A DNA stretch of 64,000 nt from Cephalotus follicularis (Eukaryota; Streptophyta; Magnoliopsida; Oxalidales; Cephalotaceae): assembly GCA_001972305.1 (NCBI GenBank), contig BDDD01002392.1:98341-162340 (forward strand). Direction: 5' to 3'. Position numbers and translations under genes: made by a program. Position 1 is the first letter of the stretch. Each line of letters begins with the position of its first letter. The notes under the pieces are model-generated. The model was not told the DNA's origin. It made no database searches and saw only the letters and a list, made by a program, of their open reading frames with translations. Shown here in pieces: positions 11,484 through 23,633 of the stretch.

Positions 11484-11654
11484 GGATAAATTACTATCTA
11501 GTGGAAAACTTTTTAGTTTATCACTCCATCTTACAGCATCTAATGGGGTGTATTAATTAGAGTATTGAAATTAATGCACTCCATTAAGTGAAATTGAGTG
11601 ATGTAAGATGTAGTGGCAAACTAAAAATTTTACCACCAAGTGACAAATTTTACC
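11484..11654. mobile_element. MITE, 171 bp, candidate Tourist/PIF-Harbinger type
   Basis: Terminal inverted repeats GGATAAATTACTATCTAGTGG and, from the other end, GGTAAAATTTGTCACTTGGTGG continue inward so that most of the unit folds back on itself (for example TTTAGTTTATCACTCCATCTTAC against its complement). TTA flanks both ends (11481-11483 and 11655-11657). A 3-bp TTA duplication is typical of PIF/Harbinger-related MITEs. There is no coding capacity. Confidence 0.7.
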
Positions 11655-12682
11655 TTAATGGAATATGATTTATGACATTGGGCTTAAGTTATTGTTTCCT
11701 CCATTTTGGGCCAAGTTTATTTTTTTAATCTATAGCAATTGGGCTTAAATATGGAATAGGAGAAAATTACCCATTGGTAGAAGTAGGCCCAAGTCCAGAA
11801 AACAGCCTGCATCCATTAAAGACCTCTTGAAAATTCTGGAGGCTTCCTTTGGTGAATATATATGGTGAAGGGTAATCATCGGAGATGCTTTTGGCATTTC
11901 CTACACACTCTGGTTCCAGAAAAATCGAGAGAAGTGAGAAAGTGCAAGATGGGACCGGTTGTTGGCAGAATAGGGAAAGAAGAAGACAAGAAGGTGTAGA
12001 GGAAAGTCCCCTACTTTTCAAAAACTGCCATGTTTAAATACCCACCTTATGGAAGCAAGAGAGATGGAGCAAGAGTGCGAGAAAGAGACAATCTGAGTGT
12101 GTAGCAGGCTAGCTTTGAAGGAAAACCAGAATTCGAAAAGAATGAAACATCTCTGTTTTCAACCTTAGCTCAGGTAGGTTACTCCATGTACGAGTGCCTA
12201 CCAGCATTCGTTTTTGTGTGTGTTGTTTGTCTGGCGAGTGTTATGAAATTGACTGCTTGTTTTGTAATGTATGTATGTGTGCGTTTTCTTTTATTGTTGT
12301 ATTGCTAGTGTTAATTGGAGTAATTATGTTAGTTAAGTGAGTATTAAACACGTGCCTTGGACTTGCATTATACGCACAAAGCATGCGTGTTGTCCCTATT
12401 CCTCCATCCCCCTTCACGCACTAACAGTGCTTGACGCACAAGGGCGCCATGAGCGTATATGCCGTGACGAGCTAAGTTCCCTTGGCCAGACATACGAGTT
12501 CCTTGTCCGGGTAGTCCCGAACTCCCTTCGTCGCCAGCGTACAGGGCACCTCCAACCAAGCAGTTGTACAGCGCCTGTGAACTTATACCTAACCTGCGTT
12601 GAGCTCCTCTGTCACGCCTGAGTGCTGAGAAGAAACGCTAGACGTGCTGGGCGGAGGAGCCGGGGAGAGAAGTGCCAGGGTG

Positions 12683-12812
12683 CCGGGGTTGAGCATGTGC
12701 ATAGCCGGGGCTCAGCGTATGAACTGTCGGGCCGAGCGCATGAACTGCCGGGCCGAGCGCATGAACTGCCGGGATGAGTGCACGGACAGCCGGGCTGAGC
12801 GCATAGACTGCC
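12683..12812. repeat. ~21 bp tandem repeat, about six units
   Basis: Units of the form CGGGCCGAGCGCATGAACTGC repeat with substitutions in a GC-rich part of the LTR. They are not evident at this length in the other LTR copies. Confidence 0.75.
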
Positions 12813-13086
12813 ATGGGTGACTACCGAGCCCCACGCCCGAGCTGCGAGCACCAAGCTACCAAGGGGAAGTGCCGAGCTCTATGCCCGAGCACCACGCCAT
12901 GGCCGAGCTCCCTTCCCGTGTATGCTCGACTCACCATAGTACCAAGCTCCACTGCCCCATGCCCAGCATCGAGATGGCCACACGTTGAGGAGCCACATAC
13001 TGAGCAGGAGATGCCAAGGAGTCATGGAGACAAACAGCGATGTCCAAGGACCCAAGCAGTGTACTCGTCCGAGGAACGCACAGTGT

Positions 13087-15356
13087 GAAATGATGTCCCC
13101 TGCTTCGTGCACTCCACAAGCTAGCAACAGTGCAGAGTACATGTGCTTGTATAATTAAATGATGCCAGGCATGTGTTTAACGCGTATAGAACACCAAGCA
13201 TGGCTTGCATGCACCAAACATGCCTTCCCTGGTCTACAGTACGTCGAATTTTTCCTTGCATGCATCCAGGGCATGCACTGAAGTAATGGATTGTAAACCC
13301 TGCATGCACACTCAAGGGGAATAAATGGAAGGCTAGCATGTAGGCGTCCCTGGCATATGTTCATATAGTGAAAATTGGCCTGCATACGCCATGCACTGTG
13401 AGGTGAACCTTGTGCATGGGAAGTGCCATGCACAAAGGTGAGCCCTGGTCTGGCTTAAGAAATTGCTTAAGGAAGCCAAAGGAAGAAAAAGGGAAATAAG
13501 CCAGGGAAGGAAATGGAACTAGGAAATGGAATGTAAAAGGAAAAGACTTAGATAGATGGTCCCTATCTGGTGAGCCCAACTGGGGAGAATTCCGCCGAGC
13601 AGGTGAACCCAAGGGGTGAACTCCGCGAGGCAGGTGATCCTCGGGTGAATCCGCCAATGGTGAACCTAAGGGTAAATTTCGCCAGAGCTGGTGATCCAAA
13701 GGGTGAACCACAAAGCAGGTGAGCTAAGGGCGAATTCCGCTCAGCAGGTGAACCTGGAGGAAAATTTCGCGGGCTGGTGAGCCTAAAGGTGAACCATGTA
13801 CACTGACCAGACCATAGGATGACCGGACTAGACTCCCCTGTGATATGATTGTTATGTATGGTTTGAGTAGAGCAGTCCGAGAACAAAGGATGACGATGAT
13901 TATGTTATGGATTGTGATCTGCATTCATGTAGGCATGCATATTTATTATTATTTTCTCCTCTGTTTTATTGTTTGTTCCTCTGGTATGTGTCGTATATGA
14001 GGTAACCTACACAACCCTCAGGGTTGCTGACCCATTCCTTTGAATGGGCCAGATACAGATACAGGTAGTGGAGGCACGTCGCAGCAGCGTTAAAGACAAG
14101 GATTATTGTGTAAGTTGCTCCTCGACAGTACGCTTTTATGGAAGAATTTGCAAGAAATAATTATGTAATTATTTGTCACCTGCTGGACATAGCAGTGTAT
14201 TCTTATTGTATTTTCGGGTTTGAAATGATGTCCCCTGCTTCGTGCACTCCACAAGCTAGCAACAGTGCTGAGTACATGTGCTTGTATAATTAAATGATGC
14301 CAGGCATGTGTTTAACGCGTATAGAACACCAAGCATGGCTTGCATGCACCAAACATGCCTTCCCTGGTCTACAGTACGTCGAATTTTTCCTTGCATGCAT
14401 CCAGGGCATGCACTGAAGTAATGGATTGTAAACCCTGCATGCACACTCAAGGGGAATAAATGGAAGGCTAGCATGTAGGCGTCCCTGGCATATGTTCATA
14501 TAGTGAAAATTGGCCTGCATACGCCATGCACTGTGAGGTGAACCTTGTGCATGGGAAGTGCCATGCACAAAGGTGAGCCCTGGTCTGGCTTAAGAAATTG
14601 CTTAAGGAAGCCAAAGGAAGAAAAAGGGAAATAAGCCAGGGAAGGAAATGGAACTAGGAAATGGAATGTAAAAGGAAAAGACTTAGATAGATGGTCCCTA
14701 TCTGGTGAGCCCAACTGGGGAGAATTCCGCCGAGCAGGTGAACCCAAGGGGTGAACTCCGCGAGGCAGGTGATCCTCGGGTGAATCCGCCAATGGTGAAC
14801 CTAAGGGTAAATTTCGCCAGAGCTGGTGATCCAAAGGGTGAACCACAAAGCAGGTGAGCTAAGGGCGAATTCCGCTCAGCAGGTGAACCTGGAGGAAAAT
14901 TTCGCGGGCTGGTGAGCCTAAAGGTGAACCATGTACACTGACCAGACCATAGGATGACCGGACTAGACTCCCCTGTGATATGATTGTTATGTATGGTTTG
15001 AGTAGAGCAGTCCGAGAACAAAGGATGACGATGATTATGTTATGGATTGTGATCTGCATTCATGTAGGCATGCATATTTATTATTATTTTCTCCTCTGTT
15101 TTATTGTTTGTTCCTCTGGTATGTGTCGTATATGAGGTAACCTACACAACCCTCAGGGTTGCTGACCCATTCCTTTGAATGGGCCAGATACAGATACAGG
15201 TAGTGGAGGCACGTCGCAGCAGCGTTAAAGACAAGGATTATTGTGTAAGTTGCTCCTCGACAGTACGCTTTTATGGAAGAATTTGCAAGAAATAATTATG
15301 TAATTATTTGTCACCTGCTGGACATAGCAGTGTATTCTTATTGTATTTTCGGGTTT
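13087..15356. repeat. Near-identical tandem duplication, 2 x 1135 bp
   Basis: 13087-14221 and 14222-15356 begin GAAATGATGTCCCCTGC and end TATTTTCGGGTTT. By eye only one difference is apparent (GTGCAGAG against GTGCTGAG near the start). The unit spans the ~36 bp array and the LTR hairpin. Confidence 0.92.
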
Positions 15357-15492
15357 GTATATCCACATGTTAAATTAATGGATTATGTGTATGATCATTT
15401 ATGTTTTAAAGTTTTATGGAATTTATTAATGTTGAATGTACGGATTGCCACGTGCCGAATCGTGGGGCCCATCCCACAATTCGGGGCGTGAC

Positions 15493-16377
15493 ATGTGTGA
15501 CCGCCTTATAGATGCTAAATTATACTTAGGTACTGGATCAGACTTCATATGCCATTATATTTTTCATTTATATATTACGAATCTAACTGGATTATGTATT
15601 AGGCTTTATATGTCATTATTTTTTGGGTCTATGATTCATGTATTATAAATCTAACCGTTGGATTACATAATATATATACATAAATCATTTCTAAAAAGAA
15701 TTGAATTTCTCGAACTATTTCATTTTCATATAACATTTTCAACCGTCAAACAAATATTTCTTCACATCTACTTCTAATTGTCGAAATTATTGTATGAAAA
15801 TGAAATAGTTAAAGGTATTCAAGTTAATTGACGATTGAAAATATTATATGAAAATGAAATATGTAGTTAGAGAAATTCAATTCTTTTAAAAATGTTATAT
15901 TATTCATATATATATATATGGGGGGTGAGATGGAGGTTGGGATTGGGTTGGTGAGGAATGAATGAATATGTGTGATTGCCTTATAGATGCTAAATTATAC
16001 TTAGGTACTGGATGAGACTTCATATGCCATTATTTTTTTGATTTATGTATTATGAATGTAACTGGATTATGTATTAGACTTTATATGTCATTATTTTTTG
16101 GGTCTATGATTCATGTATTATAAATCTAACCGTTGGATTACATAATATATATACATAGATCATTTCTAAAAAGAATTGAATTTATAGAACTATTTTATTT
16201 TCATATAACATTTTCAACCGTCAAACAAATATTTCTTAATATCTACTTCTAACGGTCAAAATTGTTGTATGAAAATGAAATAGTTAAAAGTACTCAAGTT
16301 AATTGACGGTTGAAAATATTATATGAAAATGAAATATGTAGTTAGAGAAGTTCAATTCTTTTAAAAAATGTTATATA
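15493..16377. repeat. Two direct copies of a ~410 bp AT-rich unit with internal inverted repeats
   Basis: Copy 1 (15493-15902) and copy 2 (15968-16377) start ATGTGTGA and share most of their sequence. Each holds inverted arms of ~60 bp (AAAGAATTGAATTTCT near 15690 against its complement near 15880), so each could fold into a long hairpin, as MITEs do. Copy 1 abuts the end of the Tekay LTR exactly. No gene seen. Confidence 0.75.
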
Positions 16378-16579
16378 TAATTTATATTTATAGATTATCA
16401 AATCCAACTGTCAGATTTATAAAATATGTATCGTTTTTAGGTGACTCAATATCTAATCATGATCATCAAACATCTAAGGCGATACTACATAGTCACACAC
16501 ATATATATATACACCAATGTGGGGCCTAAAATGATTTTTAATATAGTTTTATACAAAACAAAACGGTTAATCTTTTATG

Positions 16580-16815
16580 CATATTAATGCGTTTGTGTGT
16601 ATTGACACTTTTAATAATCATAACTATGATTAATATTTTATAAATCCGATCGTTAGATTTAACATTCAATCTATGTAGATCATATATATATTAAAATTTA
16701 TATGTATAATCTATATAGATTGAATATTAAATCAAATGATCAAAATTTTAAAATATTAATCATAGATATGATAATCAAGTATGGATACATATCCGCTATT
16801 TACATTAACATACAT
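16580..16815. repeat. AT-rich inverted repeat (~110 bp arms), MITE-like
   Basis: The left arm (TATTGACACTTTTAATAATC...) is nearly complementary to the right arm ending ...CATATCCGCTATTTACATT. A related but diverged inverted repeat lies at 46930-47245. Terminal duplications were not resolved. Confidence 0.55.
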
Positions 16816-16819
16816 AAAA

Positions 16820-19044
16820 AGTAGCCTGTATCCCTAAATCAAATAAGGTGTCTAGGATTATTATATATTCAAAGATAAGCATTGACAAAACTAAAAGATA
16901 TGTCCGTTGGAAAGCTGACAACTCTTGCGAGTTTTATGTTGGAATTGGAAATTTTGTGGAATTGAAATTATAGAAACTATTGAATTGTTTCAGCTATTTT
17001 GATTCCACACGGTTTAGTGGAACTTGTACAAGTATACTTTTTGAGTTAGACGAGTCAAAATTTATTATTTGAGATGTGATAATTATTTATAAATGATATG
17101 GGTTATTTATATAAAATATTAAGAACATATGATCCAAAGAGTGTAGATCGTGAACGATCTATATATGTGTGTATAAATATAATAATTTTTAATCTGTAAT
17201 AGTGTAAATTATGAAGGATTAAAAAAACAAATGTTCAATATTGTCCATCAACAAAAATTATATTAACATCTTTTCTTCAAAATTCTAATACATTTATAGT
17301 CTAACTTAGTTTAATTAATTATTTTAATTGTCTAACTTAGTTCTATTTCTAATTTGATTTATTAACCTAGTTTACACTAACTTAATTTAATTATCACTAA
17401 CTTATGTTCTAATTAAAAACAAAAACTGAAAAATAGGAAAAAAAAAGTACCTACCCACTAATACTATACTGCTTTATTGTTTGATATTTCTATAAATTTC
17501 CTTTCACTGGGTTTCATTGGGTCATGAATATAACTAGTCATATTGTCATAGGGATACATCATCTTCAAGAAATGTTAATGACCACCATAGGTGCTGTTGT
17601 AAGTTATAAATACCCTTCGGTGAAATCTATTTGTTTGTATCATAATTACGTTTTCAAAGAGTACGGTAGGGACGGAACGGAGTTTTCTTTCTCTATGAAG
17701 GGGCGGGGCGGAGGTAGGACGTCATTTATTTGGCGGAGTAGGAGCAGGAATGGGACCGGAGATGGAAAAATCTGTCTCGATCTGTCTCGATCCATTACAA
17801 TAATATTTTGAGAAGTTATATATCATATATGTGATAAAATATATGTAATACAATATATAAATACGGGACAGAGCGGAGAAAACATTTGCTTTGCCTCCTC
17901 CGTACTCTCACCTACAGGACATATTTTTTCTTCCATTATCACCCTAATCCTTAAACATGGTAAAGATTCTTCACCCTATTTAAAACATAACGGAACGAAA
18001 ATAGCGGAAACGAAGAAAATTACCGTCTCTACTATAGTCTTATACGACTGTACTGTTAGTATTGCCATTGCTAGTTATCTCAATTTATAGACTTTTTTTA
18101 TTGTACAGGTTGCTATTCAATTGTTACTATTGATATTGTGATTTTTCGAAAAATACAAGATGTGGTATATAGTTACGTTCAATTATAAAATAATATATAA
18201 TTAATTTAATTAATTATTATTTTTAAAATTAATAATATATTTTTATTCGATTAAATGCATTTTGTGAAATTTAAAGTTTCTAGTAATAAATTATGCCTGT
18301 TAATATACGAGATAGTTGGATCATGTGCATTCATGGTAAAAGTAACAGTAGGACCATGAAAAGACATAAGGTCTATGTAGTATACGTCATCTCTGTGGAC
18401 AAGTCAACTGCCCGACAGCTGTGACTGGACGCTGGACAAAAGAAATAAATTAAAAGGCCTCGAGTGTTAGTTCTCGTTTTGTCTTCATCAAAAGTGACAT
18501 GGCAAACTTTTAACTTTGCTATCATCATTGTGAATTGTGTTCCTTTAAAAAGTTTAGACATGAAGCTTAAGAAGATTCAAATAACTATAGTTACTTAATT
18601 AATTAAAGGGGTGGAAGTTGAATACCACAAGATGACCATATCATTTTGAACATACTCGTGATCGATATAGACTTCCATATCTAAAAAACTAATCAAGGTA
18701 ATTAATAAAGAGACGCGCAATGATAAAACACAAATCTGTTGATGTATATACCTCTTTAAGCAACTTTCTTGATTTGCAAATCAAAAGCAAGTAACTTATT
18801 ATGCCACACTGAAATATCGTACACGTAAATTTATTGTGCATCATTGCCTGGACATTTCTAGGCGTGGAAGATACTGATATTCATGGAAAGACTAGTCAAA
18901 CATTTCTTATTTCTATATTGGATGTGTACGTACAAAAAGTACTTTTAAAACAAACAATAAAACAATCACATTTAACTCATTCGATAGTCCGTGGTTAAGA
19001 CGAAGTTAGGATATAAGGGGATAGATGTAAACATATTGGGTTTG
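16820..19044. other. Intergenic AT-rich stretch, no gene seen
   Basis: Mostly AT-rich without a supportable coding region. A GC-richer island at 17660-17950 (GGGGCGGGGCGGAGG, GTCTCGATCTGTCTCGATC) differs in base use and may be the remnant of an unidentified mobile element. Small open frames at 17524-17811 and 18373-18561 show no family likeness. Confidence 0.5.
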
Positions 19045-19049
19045 ATTTC

Positions 19050-19880
19050 TGTTGACACAGAAAACATTTTTTTAACAGTATTCTACGTGAATGGTTTTGA
19101 TTTGTTAATAGAAACGTTTAAATCTATGTCCGAGAAAGTGATCTGATTGATGGTCCCTGCACAAAAAGAGTAAGAAGGTTAAAGGTCCAGGAGGTTGTTC
19201 TCTCGGGGACACTCCGACGCTCAAGTTAGACACTACACAGAGAAAACAAGGTTCTTTTGAGAGTAAAAATGACTGACATTTGTTTTGATTGTGAAACTGG
19301 TATTTATAGTATTGGTTTATAACTGTCTGAGCGTGTAAACCGGAAGTGATAGGTATCCCCTAAGGAAATGTCCGATGATCTCGGACATTTCCCTTGATCT
19401 CCGCCAAATTTGGTGGTACATTCCTTATAAGACGTTTATCATATCTCATCTTTTCATGTTTGAAGAGGTGAATCTCTGGAATGTAAACTGATTTTATGGC
19501 CTCATATTGTGAAGGACAAGGAAGGAGAGGTCCTCTGGTCTCTTATCCGCTTCAAGGTCTTCTACATCAAGAGCTTCTTCAAGGGCTTGTGCCTGGAGCA
19601 CTAGATCCTCTGCAATACTGCCGAGGAAGAGGTCTTCTATGATGCAGTTGAGGAGGAGGTCCTCGGCATTGGTGCCCAAGAGAACGTCCTCTGCCATGCG
19701 ACCAAGGAGGAGTTCCTTGGCACTGATGCCGAGGAGGATGTCCTCACCTGCTTCTCTCAGCTGGAGTTAATGAGCTTCCTCTGGCCCATACACATGTAAA
19801 CTTTAACGCTCCTAGACACTTAACTACGTCTGCCAAAGACACGTGTTGTTCTGTGTATAGATAGATTTTCCCCCTAATCA
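19050..19880 (-). repeat. 3' LTR of the Tat-lineage element (831 bp)
   Basis: Plus-strand ends TGTTGACACAG and CCCCCTAATCA. Highly similar to 32159-32985. Contains TATTTATAG near 19301 (TATA on the minus strand), the motif CACTCCGACGCTCAAG, and degenerate GAGGAGG-type repeats around 19600-19745. The open frame 19494-19697 is the translation of these repeats, not a gene. Confidence 0.92.
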
Positions 19881-19893
19881 TATGCCCCCCTGG
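19881..19893 (-). other. Polypurine tract of the Tat-lineage element
   Basis: The minus strand reads CAGGGGGGCATA immediately before the 3' LTR start TGATTAGGGGG. Confidence 0.7.
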
Positions 19894-20207
19894 TCATTCT
19901 TCTCTGACCGTGGCAGAGGAGAAGGAACAGAGCTGGGAGTTATCATTCGGGCAGACCTCCATTGCGTAACCTTCATAGATTCAGTCTACTGTCACAATTG
20001 GGCTTCCTCAGACCTTCTTCGATTGTTGGGCCTGTTTATTGGACCCAAAACCCAAACCATTAAGAAGGGTATAGGACACGATTTACACATGTCGTGTTCT
20101 ACACATTTCCCGTCTCTGTCTCTTCGTTTCTCGCGTCTGATTTGACGGTTCGTTCCTCAGCCGTTAGATTTGTGTAGTTTGGAGGGTTAGGATCTGAGCT
20201 TTAGGTC

Positions 20208-20215
20208 TATAAAAG
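20208..20215 (+). promoter_or_regulatory. TATA box of the antisense gene
   Basis: CTATAAAAG at about 20207-20215 lies ~200 bp upstream of the first ATG (20417). A CT-rich leader follows, with a donor-like GGTAAGTACC at 20344 and an acceptor-like CTAAG just before the ATG. This gives the plus strand its own promoter inside a minus-strand retrotransposon. Confidence 0.55.
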
Positions 20216-20416
20216 ATATCTTTCTCTTAAGGAAGAACTCTTCGCCTTTTCAATTTCTAAACTTCATCTTCTTGCTGAAAGCTGCCTAGATTTTCAGTGC
20301 TTTCAAATCTTCTTTGTCTCTCCATTCTCTCATCAAGATTCTTGGTAAGTACCCGTCGTCTTCTTGTTGTTCTAAGTTGGTCCCTTTAGCCTCTTCTTTC
20401 TCTTTGTCTAAGATAA

Positions 20417-22786
20417 ATGGATAGGAACGAACAATCTAGTGGATCTTCTTCTTCTCCCTTAGAGGCCGAACCCTTGGCCATGGTGGTTTCCACCATTGAA
20501 AAACCCCTCAACTCTGAAGGCATCATGGGGGCTGCGGTGGGTGACCCTGTTGCCCCCACCACCGAAGCTAACCCCCAAGCTTCTAAAAGTTATTTTGAGG
20601 TTAGCACTATCTCTCTTGGAGATGTGATGAAACTCTCTAAGAAGTACAACTTTCCCAATGGGTTAACGTACAATGTTCCCTCAAATAGTCACAATGAGCA
20701 GAGCTGGTCTCTCAATGGTCTTTGAAGACGTGCTCTCTCATGGCTTGAGGGTTTCAGTACCCTCATTTGCCATCTCGGTCCTGGAGAATTTTTGTCTCCA
20801 TCCTTCACTTCTCCAACCTCAGTCTTGGAGCTTCATAATAGGCTTCCTTGTCAAATGTATCGAGTCAGAGGTGAACGCGACAGTGGGTCTTTTTAAAGAG
20901 TTCCATGTCCTCTCGGCTTCGCCAGGAAAACACGAGTATTTTTTCAAGTCCCGTTCTGGTGTAAAGAAGCTTCCGTTCAACCCCACCAAATCTATTAACA
21001 ATTGAAGGGGGAGGTATTTCCTGATAAACAACTTCGAAGGGTTCACTCCCTCCCCCTGGTGTGATTCTACGGACACACCACCTCTGAACAAGAGGTCCCG
21101 CTTGACATCGACAAAGAAAGTGGACCTCAACAAACTCCTAGCCCTGGAGCCTGAAGAGGTGAATTCTACTGTGCGTGAGGATCGTCTACTCCAGGCCGGG
21201 CTAAGTGTGGTCCCTGGTCGAGAATCGCACTTGGATGGAGTCGAGAAGGACATCTCAGAGGGAGAGGGAGCTCAAGATAGTTCCATGCCCCCAGTGTCCG
21301 GGGAAAACTATATAAAGCCTTCGTCTCCTCCAATTTAAGTTTTTACATTTCTTCTGTTTTCTTACTCTTGTTTGCCATGCTTTTGATCTTTTGACCTCTT
21401 CTTTTTTGTGTAGTAATGACTTCTCGGCGCGACTTCTCTGCTATTTTGAAGGCCACCGACAAAAAGAAAACGTCTTCTGCGGGAGGATCAAACTAGAAAG
21501 GGAAAGCTCCCGAGACCGAGGGTTCAAGGCCAAAAACTAAGGCTCCTCCCCCTGCTAAGGTCTTTGCTGCCACTGAGAAGATGAGTGAAGCAAGCAAAAG
21601 GCTCTTGGAAGATACCTCTCCTAGTGAGGTTCACGTTCCGCTGGTGAAGATGGGGTAAAAAGGGGAAATGTGCTCAGGACGTCAGGAAGGGGAGAGATAT
21701 CGAGGACATTGCTGCTCTTAGTGCAAGTTCTCAAGATTCAATATGACTTGGAGGCTTTGGACAGCTCCAAAATACATCTGAACGCTCCTGGGGTCCCCCA
21801 AGCTGTCAGTCAATTGGTCTTCTTTCCTCTAGAGATGATGGTGACGGCAGGCTGGTCCAACAAGGAGTTGGTGACCTAGTGTCTTCGGAGCAACTTGAGG
21901 GTAAGTAAACTCTTCCTCTGCCACCTCTTTTTTCCTTTTATCTTTTCTCTTTATTTTGTCCCCTGACGGGTATGCTTCTCTGACAGGCTCTGACAACACC
22001 CAGCTACTGGTGCAGAACTTCTCTGCCATTATGGCAAGGGATAGGGAGCTGAGGGCGAACATGGAAGTACTAGAAGAGACTGCACGTTCTGCCCAAGCCC
22101 AGTTGAATGTAGTCCTTAAGGTTCATGACTCTTTGGCAAAAGAGAAGAGGCAAGCGGTCGAAGACTTGGAAGGGGAGAGGGCCGACAGGAAAGAATTGGA
22201 AGGGGAGCTCAGCCGTGTGAAAGAGAGGTGCCTTGACCTGGAAGCAAAACTCGAGCGCCAATAGAGAAAAGATGAGGAATAGCTGAGGAGGGAATGAAAG
22301 AAGGTCGTGGCAGAGTTCAAGTCCTCGGACGAATTCCAAGAGCTAATGAAGTCCTCCGTGGAGGAGTTCAAAGTTTCGAAAGACTTCGAGGATGCCGTGT
22401 TTGAGGACACGGCCAAGTACTTCCGTCGGGATTTCTATGCTTGCAGGAAATGGGTTTCGTCCCTTCATCCAGATGTTCCTTTGGATGGCGTGGTATATAG
22501 CTCGGTGACCAACGACTTCAATTTCTACCCTGAGAGGGTCGATGAGGAGGAAGAAAAGTTCAAGCTTGCCTTAGAAGAGAGAGTTTCATCTGCTATGGGT
22601 GAAGAGTTAAGGAAGACCGGGTCTCCAGACTTGGTTGTCTTGCCCTCAGATCCTACCTTGGACTTCTCTATCATTCCAACCTCTTCAGATCTCATCGATA
22701 CTACCTCAGGGCTCGAGGTTCCTCCACTTCCTATCACTGATCCCCTCAACGCTCCTCTTCCCGATGAAGATCCTCCCCAGCTTTAG
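20417..22786 (+). pseudogene. Antisense gene of the Tat element, spliced, degenerate
   Basis: A plus-strand reading frame lies opposite to gag-pol between the pol end and the 3' LTR. Blocks: 20417-20700 (MDRNEQSSGSSSSPLEAEP, acidic, low complexity), a frameshift near 20690, 20700-21005 with a conserved-looking globular part (HGLRVSVPSFAISVLENF), 21006-21338, 21415-21900, 21987-22264 and 22307-22786. A clear intron runs 21901-21986 (GTAAGT to ACAG). 21987-22264 is a charged coiled coil; the last part is acidic with FRRDFYACRKWV. Arrangement and composition resemble the uncharacterised plant 'putative gypsy-type transposon' proteins (PF04195-like; a recollection, not a search). Stops at 21003, 22262 and shortly after show decay. 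Function is unknown. Confidence 0.7.
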
Positions 22787-23633
22787 CTTTTCTCATTTTG
22801 CTTTTTAATTGTAATAGCTTTTGGTTTTCTTGTAATCTTTAAGCATGAATGAAGAAGAAACCTTTCAATATTCTTGGATCTTTGTCTTTACTTTTTCGCA
22901 TTGTGTGCTTGAGCTTTGTCTATATAAATGTTCATAATTCCCTTAGGAATTTTGCCTTAATCTAACTTATAGACTTCTCATGTAAGACTTAGTCTTTACA
23001 AGTTCTGTTGTGTTCGTAGACTAAGTTTTTGGTCTGCTCGAACAAGTTCCTATGGGTTTGCCGAGTAAGATATCGTCTGGTCCACCATGTTATGGACTAG
23101 GTAGTCTGAGCTTACAGTCCTCGTAGGGACACTTGTTTCAAAGTGCCCAGCACAACGAACTTGATCGTTGCGAGTTCTCATGGATTCGCCTTTCAAGACA
23201 CGATTTTAGGTTTGGTCGATCAAGTTCCCATGGTGTTGTCGACCAGTGTTTGATCCCTGGAGAGTCTTATTGCTTCCTTGGAAGTCTTTTACACGTATGG
23301 TTTTAAATGTTCCTTAGGAGGAGTCTCTCCTCGGAAGGAGTCTTCTTTGCTCCTCGGGAGGAGTCTTGTTTGCTCCTCGGAAAGAGTCTTGTTTGACCTT
23401 GGTCTGTCGAGACCTCGGCTGGTGTTTGTTCTCCCTTAGGAGCTCGGTCTGACATGCTTTAGAGTAGAGTTTCATGATTGAGGGAGTTGATCGGTGGCTG
23501 TTCAGAGGTTTGAGGACATGAATATTGGACCTCCGGTCCCTTGCAAACTTGGAACTATGATGTTGAACAATTATTTTTGAAAAAAATATATTTCATTGAT
23601 GCCTTGAATTTGTACAACTTACAAAATTTATTG
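22787..23633. other. Non-coding 3' part of the Tat element
   Basis: No coding region is supported between the antisense gene and the end of pol. Its middle has short repeats GCTCCTCGG/GGAGTCTT near 23310-23395. AT-rich TTTTTGAAAAAAATATATTTC follows near 23572. Confidence 0.6.

Larger units (their letters stand above)
11658..15493 (+). mobile_element. Tekay-type LTR fragment (solo, start truncated) with internal duplication
   Basis: It ends CGGGGCGTGACA at 15493 and follows the order of the other Tekay-type LTRs: a U3-like part rich in GGGCTT/GGCCCA motifs, TATA-like TTTAAATAC near 12034, the conserved block CAGGTAGGTT (12172), GC-rich tandem repeats, the ~36 bp array and the hairpin. The expected start TGTAAGAGCCC is missing, so the first ~70 bp are lost or diverged. 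It is longer than its relatives because 1135 bp are duplicated. No PBS follows the end, as expected of a solo LTR or fragment. Confidence 0.8.

Noticed and set aside
11658-15493. A 5-bp target duplication for this LTR
   Set aside because: The right flank is TGTGT, but no TGTGT precedes the left border and the LTR start is missing, so none can be claimed.
20819-21253. 144-codon minus-strand frame in the 3' part of the Tat element
   Set aside because: It is the complement of the antisense gene, which has the promoter, intron and coiled-coil pattern; the minus frame has none.
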